Shown here piece after piece: positions 50,694-60,309 of a stretch of DNA of 64,000 nt. Origin of the DNA: Streptomyces sp. R41 (GTDB lineage: Bacteria > Actinomycetota > Actinomycetes > Streptomycetales > Streptomycetaceae). Made by a program: the position numbers and the translations under genes. How positions within the stretch are numbered: the first letter of the stretch is position 1; every line of letters begins with the position of its first letter. The DNA lies in NCBI RefSeq assembly GCF_041053055.1, contig NZ_CP163443.1, forward strand, positions 8,973,001 through 9,037,000, given 5' to 3'. Below the pieces are notes generated by a model, which searched no databases, was not told the DNA's origin, and saw only the letters and a program-made list of their open reading frames with translations.

Positions 50694-51464
50694 TCAGCGG
50701 CCTTCTTCGATCCAGGTGGCGGAGGGACCGTCGAGGACGATGTCCCACTCGTAGCCCATCGAGAACTCGGGCTGGGAGAGGTCGTGGTTGTAGGCGGCGA
50801 CAAGCCGGTTGCGGGCCGCCTCGTCCGTCACGGACTGCAGGATCGGGTCGTACCGGAACAGCGGGTCGCTGGGGAAGTACATCTGCGTCACGAGCCGCTG
50901 GGTGAACGCGGTGCCGAAGACCGAGAAGTGGATGTGCGCGGGCCGCCACGCGTTGGTGTGGTTGCCCCACGGGTACGGGCCCGGCTTGATGGTGGTGAAC
51001 GTGTACCGGCCCTGATCGTCCGTCAGGGTGCGTCCCACACCGGTGAAGTTGGGGTCGAGCGGCGCCGGGTGCTGCTCGCGCAGATGGGCGTAGCGGCCGG
51101 CGGCGTTGGCCTGCCAGATCTCGACGAGCTGGCCGCGTACGGGACGGCCGGCGCGGTCGAGCAGCCGGCCCGAGACGGTCATGCGCTCGCCGATCGGTTC
51201 GCCCCGGTGCCGGCGGGTCAGGTCGTTGTCGATCTCGGTGATGTCGGTGACGCCGAAGACCGGACCCGACAGCTCGACCGTCTCCGGGTCGCCGCCGTTC
51301 ACGGCGACCAGTGGCTGCTTGGGGTGGCGCAGGATGGAGCTGCGGTACGGGGGGTAGTCGCGCGAGGGGTGGTGCTGGACCGGGGCGCCGCCGGCGACCG
51401 CCTTGTCGTACGCGTCCTGGAGATCCTTGATCTCGACGTCGATGTCCGACTGAGTGAGAGCCAT
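50694..51464 (-). CDS. pcaH: Protocatechuate 3,4-dioxygenase beta subunit
   Basis: A 256-residue catalytic subunit. The Fe(III) ligands are expected among Tyr of GRYAHLRE and PGPYPWG and the His residues of WRPAHIHFSVFG; all are present. It cleaves protocatechuate between the hydroxyls using O2. GGAAG lies 7 bases before the ATG. Ten bases follow pcaF. Confidence 0.95.
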   Translation of the reverse strand: MALTQSDIDVEIKDLQDAYDKAVAGGAPVQHHPSRDYPPYRSSILRHPKQPLVAVNGGDPETVELSGPVFGVTDITEIDNDLTRRHRGEPIGERMTVSGRLLDRAGRPVRGQLVEIWQANAAGRYAHLREQHPAPLDPNFTGVGRTLTDDQGRYTFTTIKPGPYPWGNHTNAWRPAHIHFSVFGTAFTQRLVTQMYFPSDPLFRYDPILQSVTDEAARNRLVAAYNHDLSQPEFSMGYEWDIVLDGPSATWIEEGR

Positions 51465-51474
51465 GGTCGACTTC

Positions 51475-52677
51475 CTATCGTTCGAGGACGAGGGCGAGGC
51501 CCTGGCCCACACCGATGCAGAGGGTGGCGACACCAACTCCTGAGCCCTGACGGGCGAGTTGGTGGGCGACGGTTCCGGCGAGCCGGGCGCCGGACGCGCC
51601 GAGGGGGTGACCGAGGGCGATGGCGCCGCCCTGCGGGTTGAGGATCTGCGGGTCGAACTCGGGCCATTCGGCGAGGCAGCCGAGGACCTGCGCGGCGAAG
51701 GCCTCGTTCAGTTCCAGCGTCGACAGATCGTCAAATCGCTTGCCCGACTTGGCGAGTGCGCGGTTCACGGCCTCGACGGGGGCGAGTCCGAAGTACTGCG
51801 GGTCGATCGCGGAGACGCCGGTCGCGCTGATACGGGCGAGGGGCTCCCGGCCGGTGGCCTTCAGTCCCTCCTCGTCGACGAGGAGCAGGGCGGCCGCACC
51901 GTCGTTCAGGGGCGAGGCGTTGCCCGCCGTCACCGTGCCGTTCTCGGTGCGGAAGGACGGCTTCAGTCTGGCCATGGCCTCCAGGGATGCCTCGGCGCGT
52001 ACGCACTCGTCGGCGCCGAAGACGACCGGGTCGCCCTTGCGCTGCGGCAGGGAGACGGGGGCGATCTCGCCGTCGAACAGGCCGTCCGCCTGTGCCTGGG
52101 CCGCCTTGCGGTGGCTGGCGAGGGCGAATTCGTCCTGCTGCTCACGCGTGATCTTGTGCTTCTCGGCGATGAGTTCGGCCGACTCGCCCAATGGGATGGT
52201 CCACTGTGGGTCCATCTTCGGGTTGACCATGCGCCAGCCGAGCGTGGTGGAGTACAGCTCGGCGTGTCCGGCCGGGAAGGGCCGGTCGCTCTTCGGCAGC
52301 ACGTAGGGGGCGCGGGTCATCGACTCGACGCCGCCGGCCAGGGCGATGGAGGCGTCGCCGAGCGCGATGGCCCGCGCGGCCTGGATGACGGCTTCGAGCC
52401 CGGAGGCGCACAGCCGGTTGACGGTCACGCCCGGGACCGAGGTGGGCAGTCCGGCGAGCAGGGCGGCCATGCGGCCGACGTTGCGGTTCTCCTCGCCGGC
52501 GCCGTTGGCGTTGCCGAAGTACACGTCCTCGATCCGGGACGGGTCCAGGTCCGGGGTACGGGCGAGGAGTTCACGGATGGCATGGGCGGCGAGGTCGTCC
52601 GGGCGGACGGCGGCCAGCGACCCGTTGTACTTGCCGATGGGGGTGCGGACCGCATCGACGATGTAGACGTCCTTCAT
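51475..52677 (-). CDS. pcaF: 3-oxoadipyl-CoA thiolase
   Basis: A 400-residue thiolase with nucleophilic Cys in [11 protein letters not shown] near 88, [11 protein letters not shown] near 355 and the second Cys in [10 protein letters not shown] near the end. It splits 3-oxoadipyl-CoA into succinyl-CoA and acetyl-CoA. Its ATG overlaps the pcaJ stop (ATGA). Full length. Confidence 0.95.
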   Translation of the reverse strand: MKDVYIVDAVRTPIGKYNGSLAAVRPDDLAAHAIRELLARTPDLDPSRIEDVYFGNANGAGEENRNVGRMAALLAGLPTSVPGVTVNRLCASGLEAVIQAARAIALGDASIALAGGVESMTRAPYVLPKSDRPFPAGHAELYSTTLGWRMVNPKMDPQWTIPLGESAELIAEKHKITREQQDEFALASHRKAAQAQADGLFDGEIAPVSLPQRKGDPVVFGADECVRAEASLEAMARLKPSFRTENGTVTAGNASPLNDGAAALLLVDEEGLKATGREPLARISATGVSAIDPQYFGLAPVEAVNRALAKSGKRFDDLSTLELNEAFAAQVLGCLAEWPEFDPQILNPQGGAIALGHPLGASGARLAGTVAHQLARQGSGVGVATLCIGVGQGLALVLER

Positions 52678-53318
52678 GAGGTCTCCTCGGGAACGCGGAT
52701 CTTCGCGGCCGTCTTCGCCACGATCTCCTCGACGGTGACGCCCGGCGCGGTCTCGACGAGCACCAGCCCCTCGGCGGTGACGTCGAGGACGCCGAGATCG
52801 GTGATGATCCGGTTCACACACGCCTTGCCCGTGAGCGGCAGCGCGCACTCCTCGAGGATCTTCGCCGAGCCGTCCTTGGCCGTGTGCGTCATCACGACGA
52901 TGACCGTGCGGGCGCCGTGGACCAGGTCCATCGCTCCGCCGATCCCGGTGATCATCTTGCCGGGGATCGCCCAGTTGGCGAGGTCGCCACCCGCGGACAC
53001 CTGCATCGCGCCGAGCACGGCCACGTCGATGTGCCCGCCGCGGATCATCCCGAAGGACAGTGACGAGTCGAAGTACGAAGCCCCCGGCAGGACGGTGACG
53101 GTCTCCTTGCCCGCGTTGATGAGATCCGGGTCGACCTGGTCCTCGGTGGGATAGGGGCCGGTGCCCAGGATGCCGTTCTCGGACTCCAGGATCACCTCCA
53201 CGCCCGGCGGGAGGTAGTTGGGGATCAGCGTCGGCAGGCCGATGCCGAGGTTCACATACTGGCCGTCCTCGAGCTCGCGCGCGGCGCGGGCGGCCATCTC
53301 TTGCCTGCTCCAGGCCAT
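52674..53318 (-). CDS. pcaJ: 3-oxoadipate CoA-transferase subunit B
   Basis: A 214-residue subunit with the catalytic Glu in [13 protein letters not shown] and the family element [15 protein letters not shown]. It transfers CoA from succinyl-CoA to 3-oxoadipate together with PcaI. ATG overlaps the pcaI stop (TAATG). Confidence 0.94.
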   Translation of the reverse strand: MAWSRQEMAARAARELEDGQYVNLGIGLPTLIPNYLPPGVEVILESENGILGTGPYPTEDQVDPDLINAGKETVTVLPGASYFDSSLSFGMIRGGHIDVAVLGAMQVSAGGDLANWAIPGKMITGIGGAMDLVHGARTVIVVMTHTAKDGSAKILEECALPLTGKACVNRIITDLGVLDVTAEGLVLVETAPGVTVEEIVAKTAAKIRVPEETS

Positions 53319-54100
53319 TACTCGCTCACCGTTCCATCCGCCGCGGGCGCCGACACCGTCCGCTGCTCGATCATCTTGGCCCTCGCCTGCTCCGGGGTGA
53401 GCGCGACGACGCGCTGCACGAAGATGCCCGGCAGATGCACCGCGTCCGGGTCGATCTCGCCCGGCTCCACCAGCTCCTCCACCTCGGCTATCGTCACCCG
53501 GCCGGCCATCGCGGCCAGCGGGTTGAAATTCCGGGTGGACTTGTTGAAGACCAGGTTGCCGTGCCGGTCGCCCTTGGCGGCCCGTACGAGGGCGAAGTCG
53601 GTGCGGATGCCGTGCTCCAGCACGTATTCGGTGCCGTCGAACTCGCGCACCTCCTTCGGCGGGGAGGCCAGCGCGACGCCGCCCTGGCCGTCGTAACGCC
53701 ACGGCAGTCCGCCGTCCGCGACCTGAGTACCCACTCCGGCCGGGGTGTAGAACGCGGGGATCCCGGCGCCGCCCGCGCGCAGCCGCTCGGCGAGCGTGCC
53801 CTGCGGGATCATCTCCACCTCCAGCTCACCGGCCAGGTACTGCCGTGCGAACTCCTTGTTCGCCCCGATGTACGAGCCGGTGACGCGGGCGATCCGCCCG
53901 GCCGCGAGCAGGATCGCGAGGCCGGACTCCATGGCCCCGCAGTTGTTGGAGACCACACCGAGGCCGGATACGCCACGCTCGTACAGCGCCTCGATCAGCA
54001 CGTTCGGCACCCCACTCAGGCCGAATCCACCGACCGCGAGTGTCGCGCCGTCCGGCACATCGGCCACTGCCTCAAGGGCCGTGGCGACCACCTTGTCCAT
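53318..54100 (-). CDS. pcaI: 3-oxoadipate CoA-transferase subunit A
   Basis: A 260-residue subunit with the CoA-binding [16 protein letters not shown] near the N-terminus, [16 protein letters not shown] and [18 protein letters not shown]. First gene of the pca operon, divergent from pcaV; the palindrome at 54141-54158 lies in its promoter region. Confidence 0.94.
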   Translation of the reverse strand: MDKVVATALEAVADVPDGATLAVGGFGLSGVPNVLIEALYERGVSGLGVVSNNCGAMESGLAILLAAGRIARVTGSYIGANKEFARQYLAGELEVEMIPQGTLAERLRAGGAGIPAFYTPAGVGTQVADGGLPWRYDGQGGVALASPPKEVREFDGTEYVLEHGIRTDFALVRAAKGDRHGNLVFNKSTRNFNPLAAMAGRVTIAEVEELVEPGEIDPDAVHLPGIFVQRVVALTPEQARAKMIEQRTVSAPAADGTVSE

Positions 54101-54140
54101 CCGTGAAGCCCCATCTCTCCCGAGCGTTCAGCATCTCAAT

Positions 54141-54158
54141 TAATCAGGGCACTGATTA
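54141..54158. promoter_or_regulatory. Palindrome in the pca promoter (candidate PcaV site)
   Basis: TAATCAG, four bases, CTGATTA: a 7-bp inverted repeat 41 bases upstream of the pcaI start in an AT-rich patch. A probable binding site of the MarR-type regulator. Confidence 0.65.
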
Positions 54159-54286
54159 TTTCTTCGAGGTTTCAAACACGCTGCCATCCGATCCCTGGCC
54201 CGTCAAGACCCTCGATGAATCCGCAGGTGAGAGTCTCGGCATAGGGCGAGACGGGTCCCGCAGCGCCCGGGTATTGTTCAGTACAC

Positions 54287-54299
54287 CAACGAATCGTTG
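54287..54299. promoter_or_regulatory. Palindrome near the pcaV start (candidate PcaV site)
   Basis: CAACGA-A-TCGTTG, a perfect 6-bp inverted repeat, 15 bases before the pcaV ATG and overlapping its leader. Suitable for autorepression. Confidence 0.5.
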
Positions 54300-54314
54300 A
54301 GTTGAGGAGCGCAT

Positions 54315-54782
54315 ATGGCCGCGGTGGATCTCTCCACCCACCCCGGGCACCTGGCCCGGCGACTGCAGCAGGCGCACTACCTGCTGTGGAACACCATGGT
54401 CTCCGAGGAGATCACCTCGCCGCAGTTCGCGGTCCTGAACGCGCTCGTCGCGGAGCCGGGCCTGGACCAGCGAACAGTGGGGGAGCGGGTGGGGCTCGAC
54501 AGGTCAACCATCGCTGAGGTCATCAGCCGGCTCGGCCGCCGCGGTCTGCTCGACAAGGTGCGCGACCCGCAGGACGGCCGCCGCTTCCTGCTGCGCCTCA
54601 CGGACGAGGGCACGCGTACGCACCGCAAGCTGACCGTCCGCACCGCGCGGATGAACCAGGTCTTCCTGGCCCCGCTCTCCACCGAGGAGCAGGCGATGTT
54701 CTTCGACCTCATCCAGCGGGTCTCGGACGCCGCGGAGGGGCTCCGCAACCCGGCGGAGCCCCTGGCGTCCTCGAAGGCCTAG
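54315..54782 (+). CDS. pcaV: MarR-family regulator of the pca operon
   Basis: A 155-residue winged-helix protein: RTVGERVGLDRSTIAEVISR is the DNA-reading helix, LLDKVRDPQDGRRFLLRLTD the wing. In S. coelicolor the gene in the same place, PcaV, represses the pca genes and is released by protocatechuate. GAGGAG precedes the ATG. Its stop codon overlaps that of the convergent transporter gene. Confidence 0.93.
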   Translation: MAAVDLSTHPGHLARRLQQAHYLLWNTMVSEEITSPQFAVLNALVAEPGLDQRTVGERVGLDRSTIAEVISRLGRRGLLDKVRDPQDGRRFLLRLTDEGTRTHRKLTVRTARMNQVFLAPLSTEEQAMFFDLIQRVSDAAEGLRNPAEPLASSKA

Positions 54783-56104
54783 GCCTCCAGGCGCTCGACT
54801 CTGTCCATGAGGAAGGCGTACGCCAGGAATCCGGCCACCGAGAGCGCGGCGACGTAGACCAGGCCGCCCGCCATCGAGCCCGTACGGTCGATGATCACGC
54901 CGATGACGACCGGGGCGAGCGCGCCGCCGAGATTGGCCGCGAAGCTGAACGTGCCGCCCGCCAGGCCCATCAGGCGGACCGGCGCGATGTCGGACAGCGC
55001 CGCCCAGCCGAGCTGCATGAAGCCCTGTGCGAAGAACGCCGCCGACATGAAGAAGATGACCAGAGGTACGGAGTCGGTGAAGTTGGCGGCGACGATGATC
55101 GGAGCCAGGCACAGCCCCGTCATCACGGGCAGCTTGCGCGCCCACGTCCGTGACATGCCGCTGCGCAGCAGCCGGTCCGAGCCCCAGCCCGCGAGCACCA
55201 CGCCCACCATGGCGGAGATGTAGGGCAGCGAACCCCAGAAGCCCGCCTTGATGGTGTCCATGTGCTTCTCGTCGACGAGATAGCTGGGGAACCAGGTCAG
55301 GAAGAAGAACAGCACCGAGGTGTTGGCGAACTGCGCGACGAACAGCCCCCACATCCGGCGGCTTCCCACCAGGATCGCCAGCCCCTGCCAGGTGGTCTCG
55401 GTTCGCCCGGCGGCCTGCTCGTCCGGGGTGCCCTCGCCGTCCTGGCGGATGTGCGCGAGTTCCTCGGCGCTCACCCGCGGGCTCTGCTCCGGGGTGTCGT
55501 GGACCCGCTTGAACCAGACGGCCGAGAAGAGCAGACCGGCGATGCCCGTCGCCAGGAAGATCGACGGCCAGCCGAAGTACACGACCAGCAGGGACAGCAG
55601 CGGAACCGCGACCGCGAGGCCGACGTACTCGCCGGCCGTGTACCAGGCGGTGGCCCGGCCGCGCTCCTTGCTCGGGAACCAGTTGCTGACCAGCCGGTTG
55701 TTGGCCGGGAACGCGGGTGTCTCGAAGAGACCGAGGCCGACTCGCAGCCCGATCACCACACCGAAGGAGCGCGCGAAGAAGAACGCGACGGTGCACAGGG
55801 ACCAGCCGACCATCGCGTAGCCGAACGCCAGCTTCGGCCCGATCCTGTCGACCAGCCGGCCGCCGGGCACCTGGAGTGCCGCGTACACCCACGAGAAGGC
55901 CGACAGGATCAGGCCCGCCTCGGTGGCGGACAGCTTGAACTCGTCGGTGATGTGGGGGAGGGCGACCGCCATGTTCGTGCGGTCGAGGTAGTTGATCGCG
56001 GTGATCATGAACAGCGAGACCAGCAGACCGTACCGGGCCTTGCCGCGCGCCGGGCGGGCCGTCTGATCCGCCGGAGCGGACGGGGACGTGACGGCAGTGC
56101 TCAT
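54779..56104 (-). CDS. MFS transporter, anion:cation symporter type
   Basis: A 441-residue, 12-helix transporter with the ACS-family pattern: [58 protein letters not shown]. Relatives import organic anions such as phthalate, glucarate or aromatic acids. Next to the pca genes it is a candidate aromatic-acid importer, although it converges with pcaV and is not in the operon. AGGAG precedes the ATG. The IclR gene is divergent and may control it. Confidence 0.87.
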   Translation of the reverse strand: MSTAVTSPSAPADQTARPARGKARYGLLVSLFMITAINYLDRTNMAVALPHITDEFKLSATEAGLILSAFSWVYAALQVPGGRLVDRIGPKLAFGYAMVGWSLCTVAFFFARSFGVVIGLRVGLGLFETPAFPANNRLVSNWFPSKERGRATAWYTAGEYVGLAVAVPLLSLLVVYFGWPSIFLATGIAGLLFSAVWFKRVHDTPEQSPRVSAEELAHIRQDGEGTPDEQAAGRTETTWQGLAILVGSRRMWGLFVAQFANTSVLFFFLTWFPSYLVDEKHMDTIKAGFWGSLPYISAMVGVVLAGWGSDRLLRSGMSRTWARKLPVMTGLCLAPIIVAANFTDSVPLVIFFMSAAFFAQGFMQLGWAALSDIAPVRLMGLAGGTFSFAANLGGALAPVVIGVIIDRTGSMAGGLVYVAALSVAGFLAYAFLMDRVERLEA

Positions 56105-56341
56105 GGCTGCTCCTTTGCGGCCGTTCCAGTATGGGTCATGGCTCAGGTCCACTGTGCGGACCGACTGGTCCGAGCCGTGGTGACGATACGACGTGCACTG
56201 AGGATCAACAAGGGGTGATGGCGGGGTTTCGGGGATCAGGTGTGGGTCCGCTCAGCGGACCTCCACGGAGTACCGTGCGGGTGCAGAGTTGCCAGATACG
56301 TCTGGGGGACCGCACCGCGGTCCGTTGTCGAGGAGGAACAG

Positions 56342-57100
56342 ATGGCAGCCGAGTCCGAACCGGCAGGCATGCGGACCGTCCAGCGGGCGATCGACATCCT
56401 CGGGCTCTTCGACGAGAGCCGCCCCGCCATGTCCCTCCGCGAGATCGTCACCGCCTCCGGGCTGCCCAAGACGACGGTCCTGCGGATCCTGGGGACGCTT
56501 CGGATGAACGGCCTGCTGTGGGTCGACGAACACGGCCGCTACATCGCGGGCCCCGCCCTGCTGCGCTGGTCCCGTCTCGCCGAACAGGCCTGGCGGCTGC
56601 CGCCCGCGGCCGGTGTGATTCTGCGCGACCTCGCCGCCGAGCACAAGGAGACGGTGCACCTGTATGTACGCCGTGACATCCACCGCGTCTGCATCGCCCA
56701 GGAGGAAGGGCCCCAGACGCTCCGGCACGTTGTCCGCGTCGGAGACGAACTCCCCTTGTGGGCGGGCGGCGTCGCCAAGGCCCTGCTGGTGGACGCGCCG
56801 GACGCGCTGCTGCGCAAGGTCGCGGAGGCCTCACCGTACGGAATCGCCCACCTGGACACCCTGAACTCCTGGATCGCTCAGGCACGCGAACACGGGTACG
56901 CCGTGAGCCACGGGGAGCGCGAGGAAGGGCTGTCCGCGGTGGCCGTGCCGGTGCGGGGGAGAGGCGGGGGCGTGGTGGCGGCACTGTCCTTCGGCGGTCC
57001 GAGCACGCGGTTCACGCAGGAGCGCGTGGCGCGATTTGCCGAGGGGCTGACGGTGGCGGCGGGGGAGCTGGGGAGGGCGGGGCTGCCGTTCGAGGGGTGA
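56342..57100 (+). CDS. IclR-family regulator
   Basis: A 252-residue regulator with N-terminal winged helix (MSLREIVTASGLPKTTVLRI) and an effector domain (LRHVVRVGDELPLWAGGVAK, YAVSHGEREEGLSAVAVPV). The ATG at 56342 has GGAGG 6 bases upstream; earlier in-frame codons lack this. It is divergent from the ACS transporter and probably responds to its substrate. Confidence 0.9.
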   Translation: MAAESEPAGMRTVQRAIDILGLFDESRPAMSLREIVTASGLPKTTVLRILGTLRMNGLLWVDEHGRYIAGPALLRWSRLAEQAWRLPPAAGVILRDLAAEHKETVHLYVRRDIHRVCIAQEEGPQTLRHVVRVGDELPLWAGGVAKALLVDAPDALLRKVAEASPYGIAHLDTLNSWIAQAREHGYAVSHGEREEGLSAVAVPVRGRGGGVVAALSFGGPSTRFTQERVARFAEGLTVAAGELGRAGLPFEG

Positions 57101-57222
57101 GGTTTTCGAGGGGGTGCCGGCCCCATGGGGCGCCGCAGGGATGCCATACGGCCGCAGTGCGGTCGCTGTGAGGCCGGCTGGTCGGCCGGGGTGAGCGGCT
57201 CGTGCGCAGGGTGCTCGCGCTC

Positions 57223-57310
57223 GTGCCCCGCGAGTCGTACGTGCCCCCGCGAGTCGTTCGTGGCGCGCGAGTCGTTCGTGCCCCGCGAGCCGTTCGAGCC
57301 CCGCAAGTCG
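57223..57310. repeat. Tandem 18-bp repeat, five units
   Basis: Units GTGCCCCGCGAGTCGTWC at 57223-57240, 57241-57259, 57260-57277, 57278-57295 and a partial one to 57310, with small variation (one unit 19 bases). Lies between convergently and divergently placed genes and is not in a credible gene. Confidence 0.7.
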
Positions 57311-57436
57311 GGATTGTCCTGAGTGCCGCCACTGGTCCGCTGGACGGACCACGCGTACCATTCAATGGAACGGTGGCTAGACTGAGGCTCCCGCATCGCC
57401 CCGCATGCGGCACCCCGGGAAGGAAGGCGGCCCACC

Positions 57437-57769
57437 GTGAGCCAGACCCTCATCACCCGTGCCCCGCACACCCCCGCGGACTGGTGGGTCACCGCCGACC
57501 AGGCGCGGCACACGGCGCAGGACGGCCTCGCCGACGCCGCGACCGCCCCCGATCTGCTGCGCACGCTCGCCGAACTCGACCGCGCCCGCCGTGCGTCGGC
57601 GGCCGCCGTCGGCGCGGCGGTCGAGGCGCTGCTCACCGCGGGCGCTCGCTGGGAGGACATTGCGGCCGCCGTGGGGCTCGACTCGGTCGACGACGCACGG
57701 CATGCGCTCACCGCCGCGCGCCAGGAGGCGGAAGCAGCGATCGAGCGGCGCTTGGGGCGGCGGTCCTAG
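57437..57769 (+). CDS. Small conserved actinobacterial protein
   Basis: A 110-residue helical protein from GTG with GAAGG about 9 bases upstream. Features are DWWVTADQARHTAQDGLAD, a Leu/Ala-rich helix of 40 residues, and GARWEDIAAAVGLDSVDDAR, which resembles a short helix-turn-helix. Possibly DNA-binding; function unknown. Confidence 0.65.
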   Translation: MSQTLITRAPHTPADWWVTADQARHTAQDGLADAATAPDLLRTLAELDRARRASAAAVGAAVEALLTAGARWEDIAAAVGLDSVDDARHALTAARQEAEAAIERRLGRRS

Positions 57770-57853
57770 CCCCCATCCGGTCGACTCCTGTGCGGACAGC
57801 TTCGGTTGCGTCGGGTCCTGTTGGGGCGAGGCCCATCCGGTCGGGGCCGGTCG

Positions 57854-57990
57854 GCCGGCTCCCGTCGGGTCGATTCCCGTTCGTTCGTGTCCGGTCCGCC
57901 GGCTCCCGTCGGGTCGATTCCCGTTCGGTCGTGTCCGGTCGGCCGCATCTCGTGAGGCCGGCTCCCGTTCGGTCGGGCCCGATCGGCCGC
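57854..57990. repeat. 44-bp tandem repeat in an intergenic region
   Basis: The unit beginning GCCGGCTCCCGTCGGGTCGA occurs at about 57854 and 57898 (period 44) with a diverged third copy from 57957. It reaches into the end of the DUF3048 gene's downstream region. Confidence 0.65.
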
Positions 57991-57995
57991 ACCGG

Positions 57996-58985
57996 TCACG
58001 CCTTCGCGAAGACCACCCACACCTGGCCCTGCGCGAAGTTCATCGGCGCACCGCCCGTCGTCGTGAACTCCGTGCCGTCCGTCGCGCTGGGGCGCGCCCA
58101 GTTCGCGTCGAAGACACGGCCGTCGCGCAGCACCTTCGCCTTCCCCGAGCCCACCGTCTCCGTGTACGGCGTGTTGTTGCCCAGGACGTCGTGGAACTGG
58201 GACGCGCGCACCTTCACGTACTGCACGACCACCGTGGCCGGAGCCACCTTCTTGCCCTCGGTCGTCACGGTGGGCGTCCCGTCCATGTCCACCAGCCAGC
58301 GCTGTCGGCTGTCGGACCAGGTGAAGGTGAAGCGTGCAGCAGGGAAGCGCACGGTGCGTGAGGTCTCCGGGCTGCCGCCCGCGGGCGCCTTGCCGAAGTG
58401 GAACCCGGTGGTGAGGGCGGCGCTGCCCGGCGCGGATCCGACCAGCCGCTGCGGACGCAGATAGAGATTGTGCGGCGCGGGCTTGTCCGTGCCCCGGTAG
58501 TAGGCGCCAGACACGCTTTCCGGCGGCTGCGCGTGCAGCGGGGCCTTGTCGATCAGCGGCAGCAGCTTGTGCTGCGCCCCCGAGAAGGCGAGCGTCGGCT
58601 CGTCGAACTGGCGCAACAGCTCCAGGTCCGACTCGCGGGCACTGCGCACGGGCCCGACGACCTTCGGGAACCGGCTCGCGTAGACCGCCATCAGCCGACT
58701 GAGACCCCCCTCGACCTGCTCCGCGTACACGACGTCGGCCGCGTCCAGACCCGTCTGGGGGCGAGCCGCCCGCACATTGTCGATCTTCACGGCGAGCACC
58801 GAACCGCTCTTCGCCGTGCCGTCGTTGCCTGTGCCGTCGTTGCCTGCCGTGGGCCCCTGTGTCCGGCCGCGCCCGTCATCGGTCGCGCCGCCCCCCGCGG
58901 TGCAGCCGGTCATCAGAGAGCCCGTCACTGCGGCCAGCAGCGCCGCCGTCATCGCGCCGCGCCGCATCCGCGCCAGCTGTCGCAT
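57996..58985 (-). CDS. DUF3048-domain lipoprotein
   Basis: A 329-residue lipoprotein: basic N-terminus, hydrophobic stretch and lipobox MTGC at about 26-29, a disordered Gly/Asp/Asn spacer, then a YerB/DUF3048 domain (LAVKIDNVRAARPQTGLDAA, VVYAEQVEGGLSRLMAVYAS, VVGPVRSARESDLELLRQFD, PAPHNLYLRPQRL). These proteins are attached to the outer face of the membrane; function unknown. ATG at 58985 is preferred over a GTG two codons earlier. Confidence 0.88.
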   Translation of the reverse strand: MRQLARMRRGAMTAALLAAVTGSLMTGCTAGGGATDDGRGRTQGPTAGNDGTGNDGTAKSGSVLAVKIDNVRAARPQTGLDAADVVYAEQVEGGLSRLMAVYASRFPKVVGPVRSARESDLELLRQFDEPTLAFSGAQHKLLPLIDKAPLHAQPPESVSGAYYRGTDKPAPHNLYLRPQRLVGSAPGSAALTTGFHFGKAPAGGSPETSRTVRFPAARFTFTWSDSRQRWLVDMDGTPTVTTEGKKVAPATVVVQYVKVRASQFHDVLGNNTPYTETVGSGKAKVLRDGRVFDANWARPSATDGTEFTTTGGAPMNFAQGQVWVVFAKA

Positions 58986-59164
58986 ACCCACCGTGCGCCC
59001 CCGTTCTGTGACACTGATTGTGCGCTTAAAGATTCATCGGTGGCCATACCCGTTCGATTCTGATTACGTGCGCTGCCGAACCCGATCAGGCGAGAGGTCT
59101 CTTCGCGTGAGTCTCTGCGCGTGACTGTGTGCGTGGGGGTGAACGGCGGGCCGACCGGCGGCGG

Positions 59165-60235
59165 TCAGTCCTGCGGTCCGAAGATCTCCGCGAGGTCGTA
59201 TCCCACCGGCTCCTCCAACTGGCTGTACGTGCAGCTCTCGGCCGTCCGGTCGGGGCGCCAGCGGCGGAAGCGGGCCGTGTGGCGGAACCGCACGCCGTTC
59301 TCCATGTGGTCGTAGGCCACCTCGGCCACCCGCTCGGGCCGCACGGGCACCCAGGAGAGGTCCTTCTTCGACGACCATCTGCTGGGCGCCCCCGGCAACC
59401 GCGCCGTCTCGTGCGCCGCCTCGTCCGCCCAGGCCGCCCACGGGTGTTCCTCGACATCCTCCAACCGCAGCGGCTCCAGCTCCTCCACCAGCTCAGCGCG
59501 CCGCTTCATCGGGAACGCGGCGCTCACGCCGACGTGCTGGAGGGTGCCCTCGTCGTCGTACAGACCCAGCAGCAGAGAGCCGACGATCGGTCCGCTCTTG
59601 TGGAAGCGGTAACCGGCGACGACGACGTCCGCCGTCCGTTCGTGCTTGATCTTGAACATGGCGCGCTCGTCCTGCAGATAGGGCACGGTGAGCGGTTTGG
59701 CGATCACCCCGTCGAGGCCCGCGCCCTCGTACTGCTCGAACCACCGCTGCGCCACCTCGCGGTCCGTGGTCGCCGGCGCCACATGGACCGGCGCCGTCAC
59801 TCCGGACAGTGCCATCACCAGCAGCGCGCGCCGGTCGCCCAGTGGGACGTCGAGCAGTGACTCGTCGGCGAGCGCCAGCAGATCGAAGGCCACGAAGGAG
59901 GCGGGGGTCTTCTCGGCCAGCATCCGCACCCGTGAGTCCGCCGGATGGATCCGCTCCGTGAGCGCGTCGAAGTCGAGCCGTCCTTCCCGCGCGATCACGA
60001 TCTCGCCGTCCATCACACAACGCTCCGGCAGCCGTTCCCGCAGCGCTTCGACGAGTTCGGGAAAGTACCTGGTCAGCGGTTTCCCGGTGCGACTGCCGAT
60101 CTCGACCTCACCGCCGTCGCGGAACACGATCGCCCGGAAGCCGTCCCACTTCGCCTCGTAGTGCATGTCAGGCGGGATCCTGGCCACGGACTTGGCGAGC
60201 ATCGGCTTCACAGGTGGCATCACCGGCAGGTCCAT
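59165..60235 (-). CDS. ATP-dependent DNA ligase (LigC/LigD-ligase type)
   Basis: A 356-residue ligase with the nucleotidyl-transferase Lys in YEAKWDGFRAI (residues 26-36), motif III MDGEIVI, motif IV GLDGVIAK, motif V FKIKHERTADVVV and a C-terminal OB fold (GSLLLGLYDDEGTLQHVGV). Such ligases seal breaks in actinobacterial non-homologous end joining. No nuclease domain is attached. The gene is divergent from the polymerase-domain gene 74 bases away. Confidence 0.92.
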   Translation of the reverse strand: MDLPVMPPVKPMLAKSVARIPPDMHYEAKWDGFRAIVFRDGGEVEIGSRTGKPLTRYFPELVEALRERLPERCVMDGEIVIAREGRLDFDALTERIHPADSRVRMLAEKTPASFVAFDLLALADESLLDVPLGDRRALLVMALSGVTAPVHVAPATTDREVAQRWFEQYEGAGLDGVIAKPLTVPYLQDERAMFKIKHERTADVVVAGYRFHKSGPIVGSLLLGLYDDEGTLQHVGVSAAFPMKRRAELVEELEPLRLEDVEEHPWAAWADEAAHETARLPGAPSRWSSKKDLSWVPVRPERVAEVAYDHMENGVRFRHTARFRRWRPDRTAESCTYSQLEEPVGYDLAEIFGPQD

Positions 60236-60309
60236 GTTCCGATTCTGCGCGGTGATACGGCCGTCCGCCCGGTGTGCGAGGTGTGCGCGCGGCGCCTACC
60301 GTGGCTCGC

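Noticed and set aside
46817..56104. A secondary-metabolite cluster reading of the SDR, MFS and hydrolase genes
   Set aside because: The genes are fully explained by the protocatechuate pathway; no synthase, NRPS or PKS is present.
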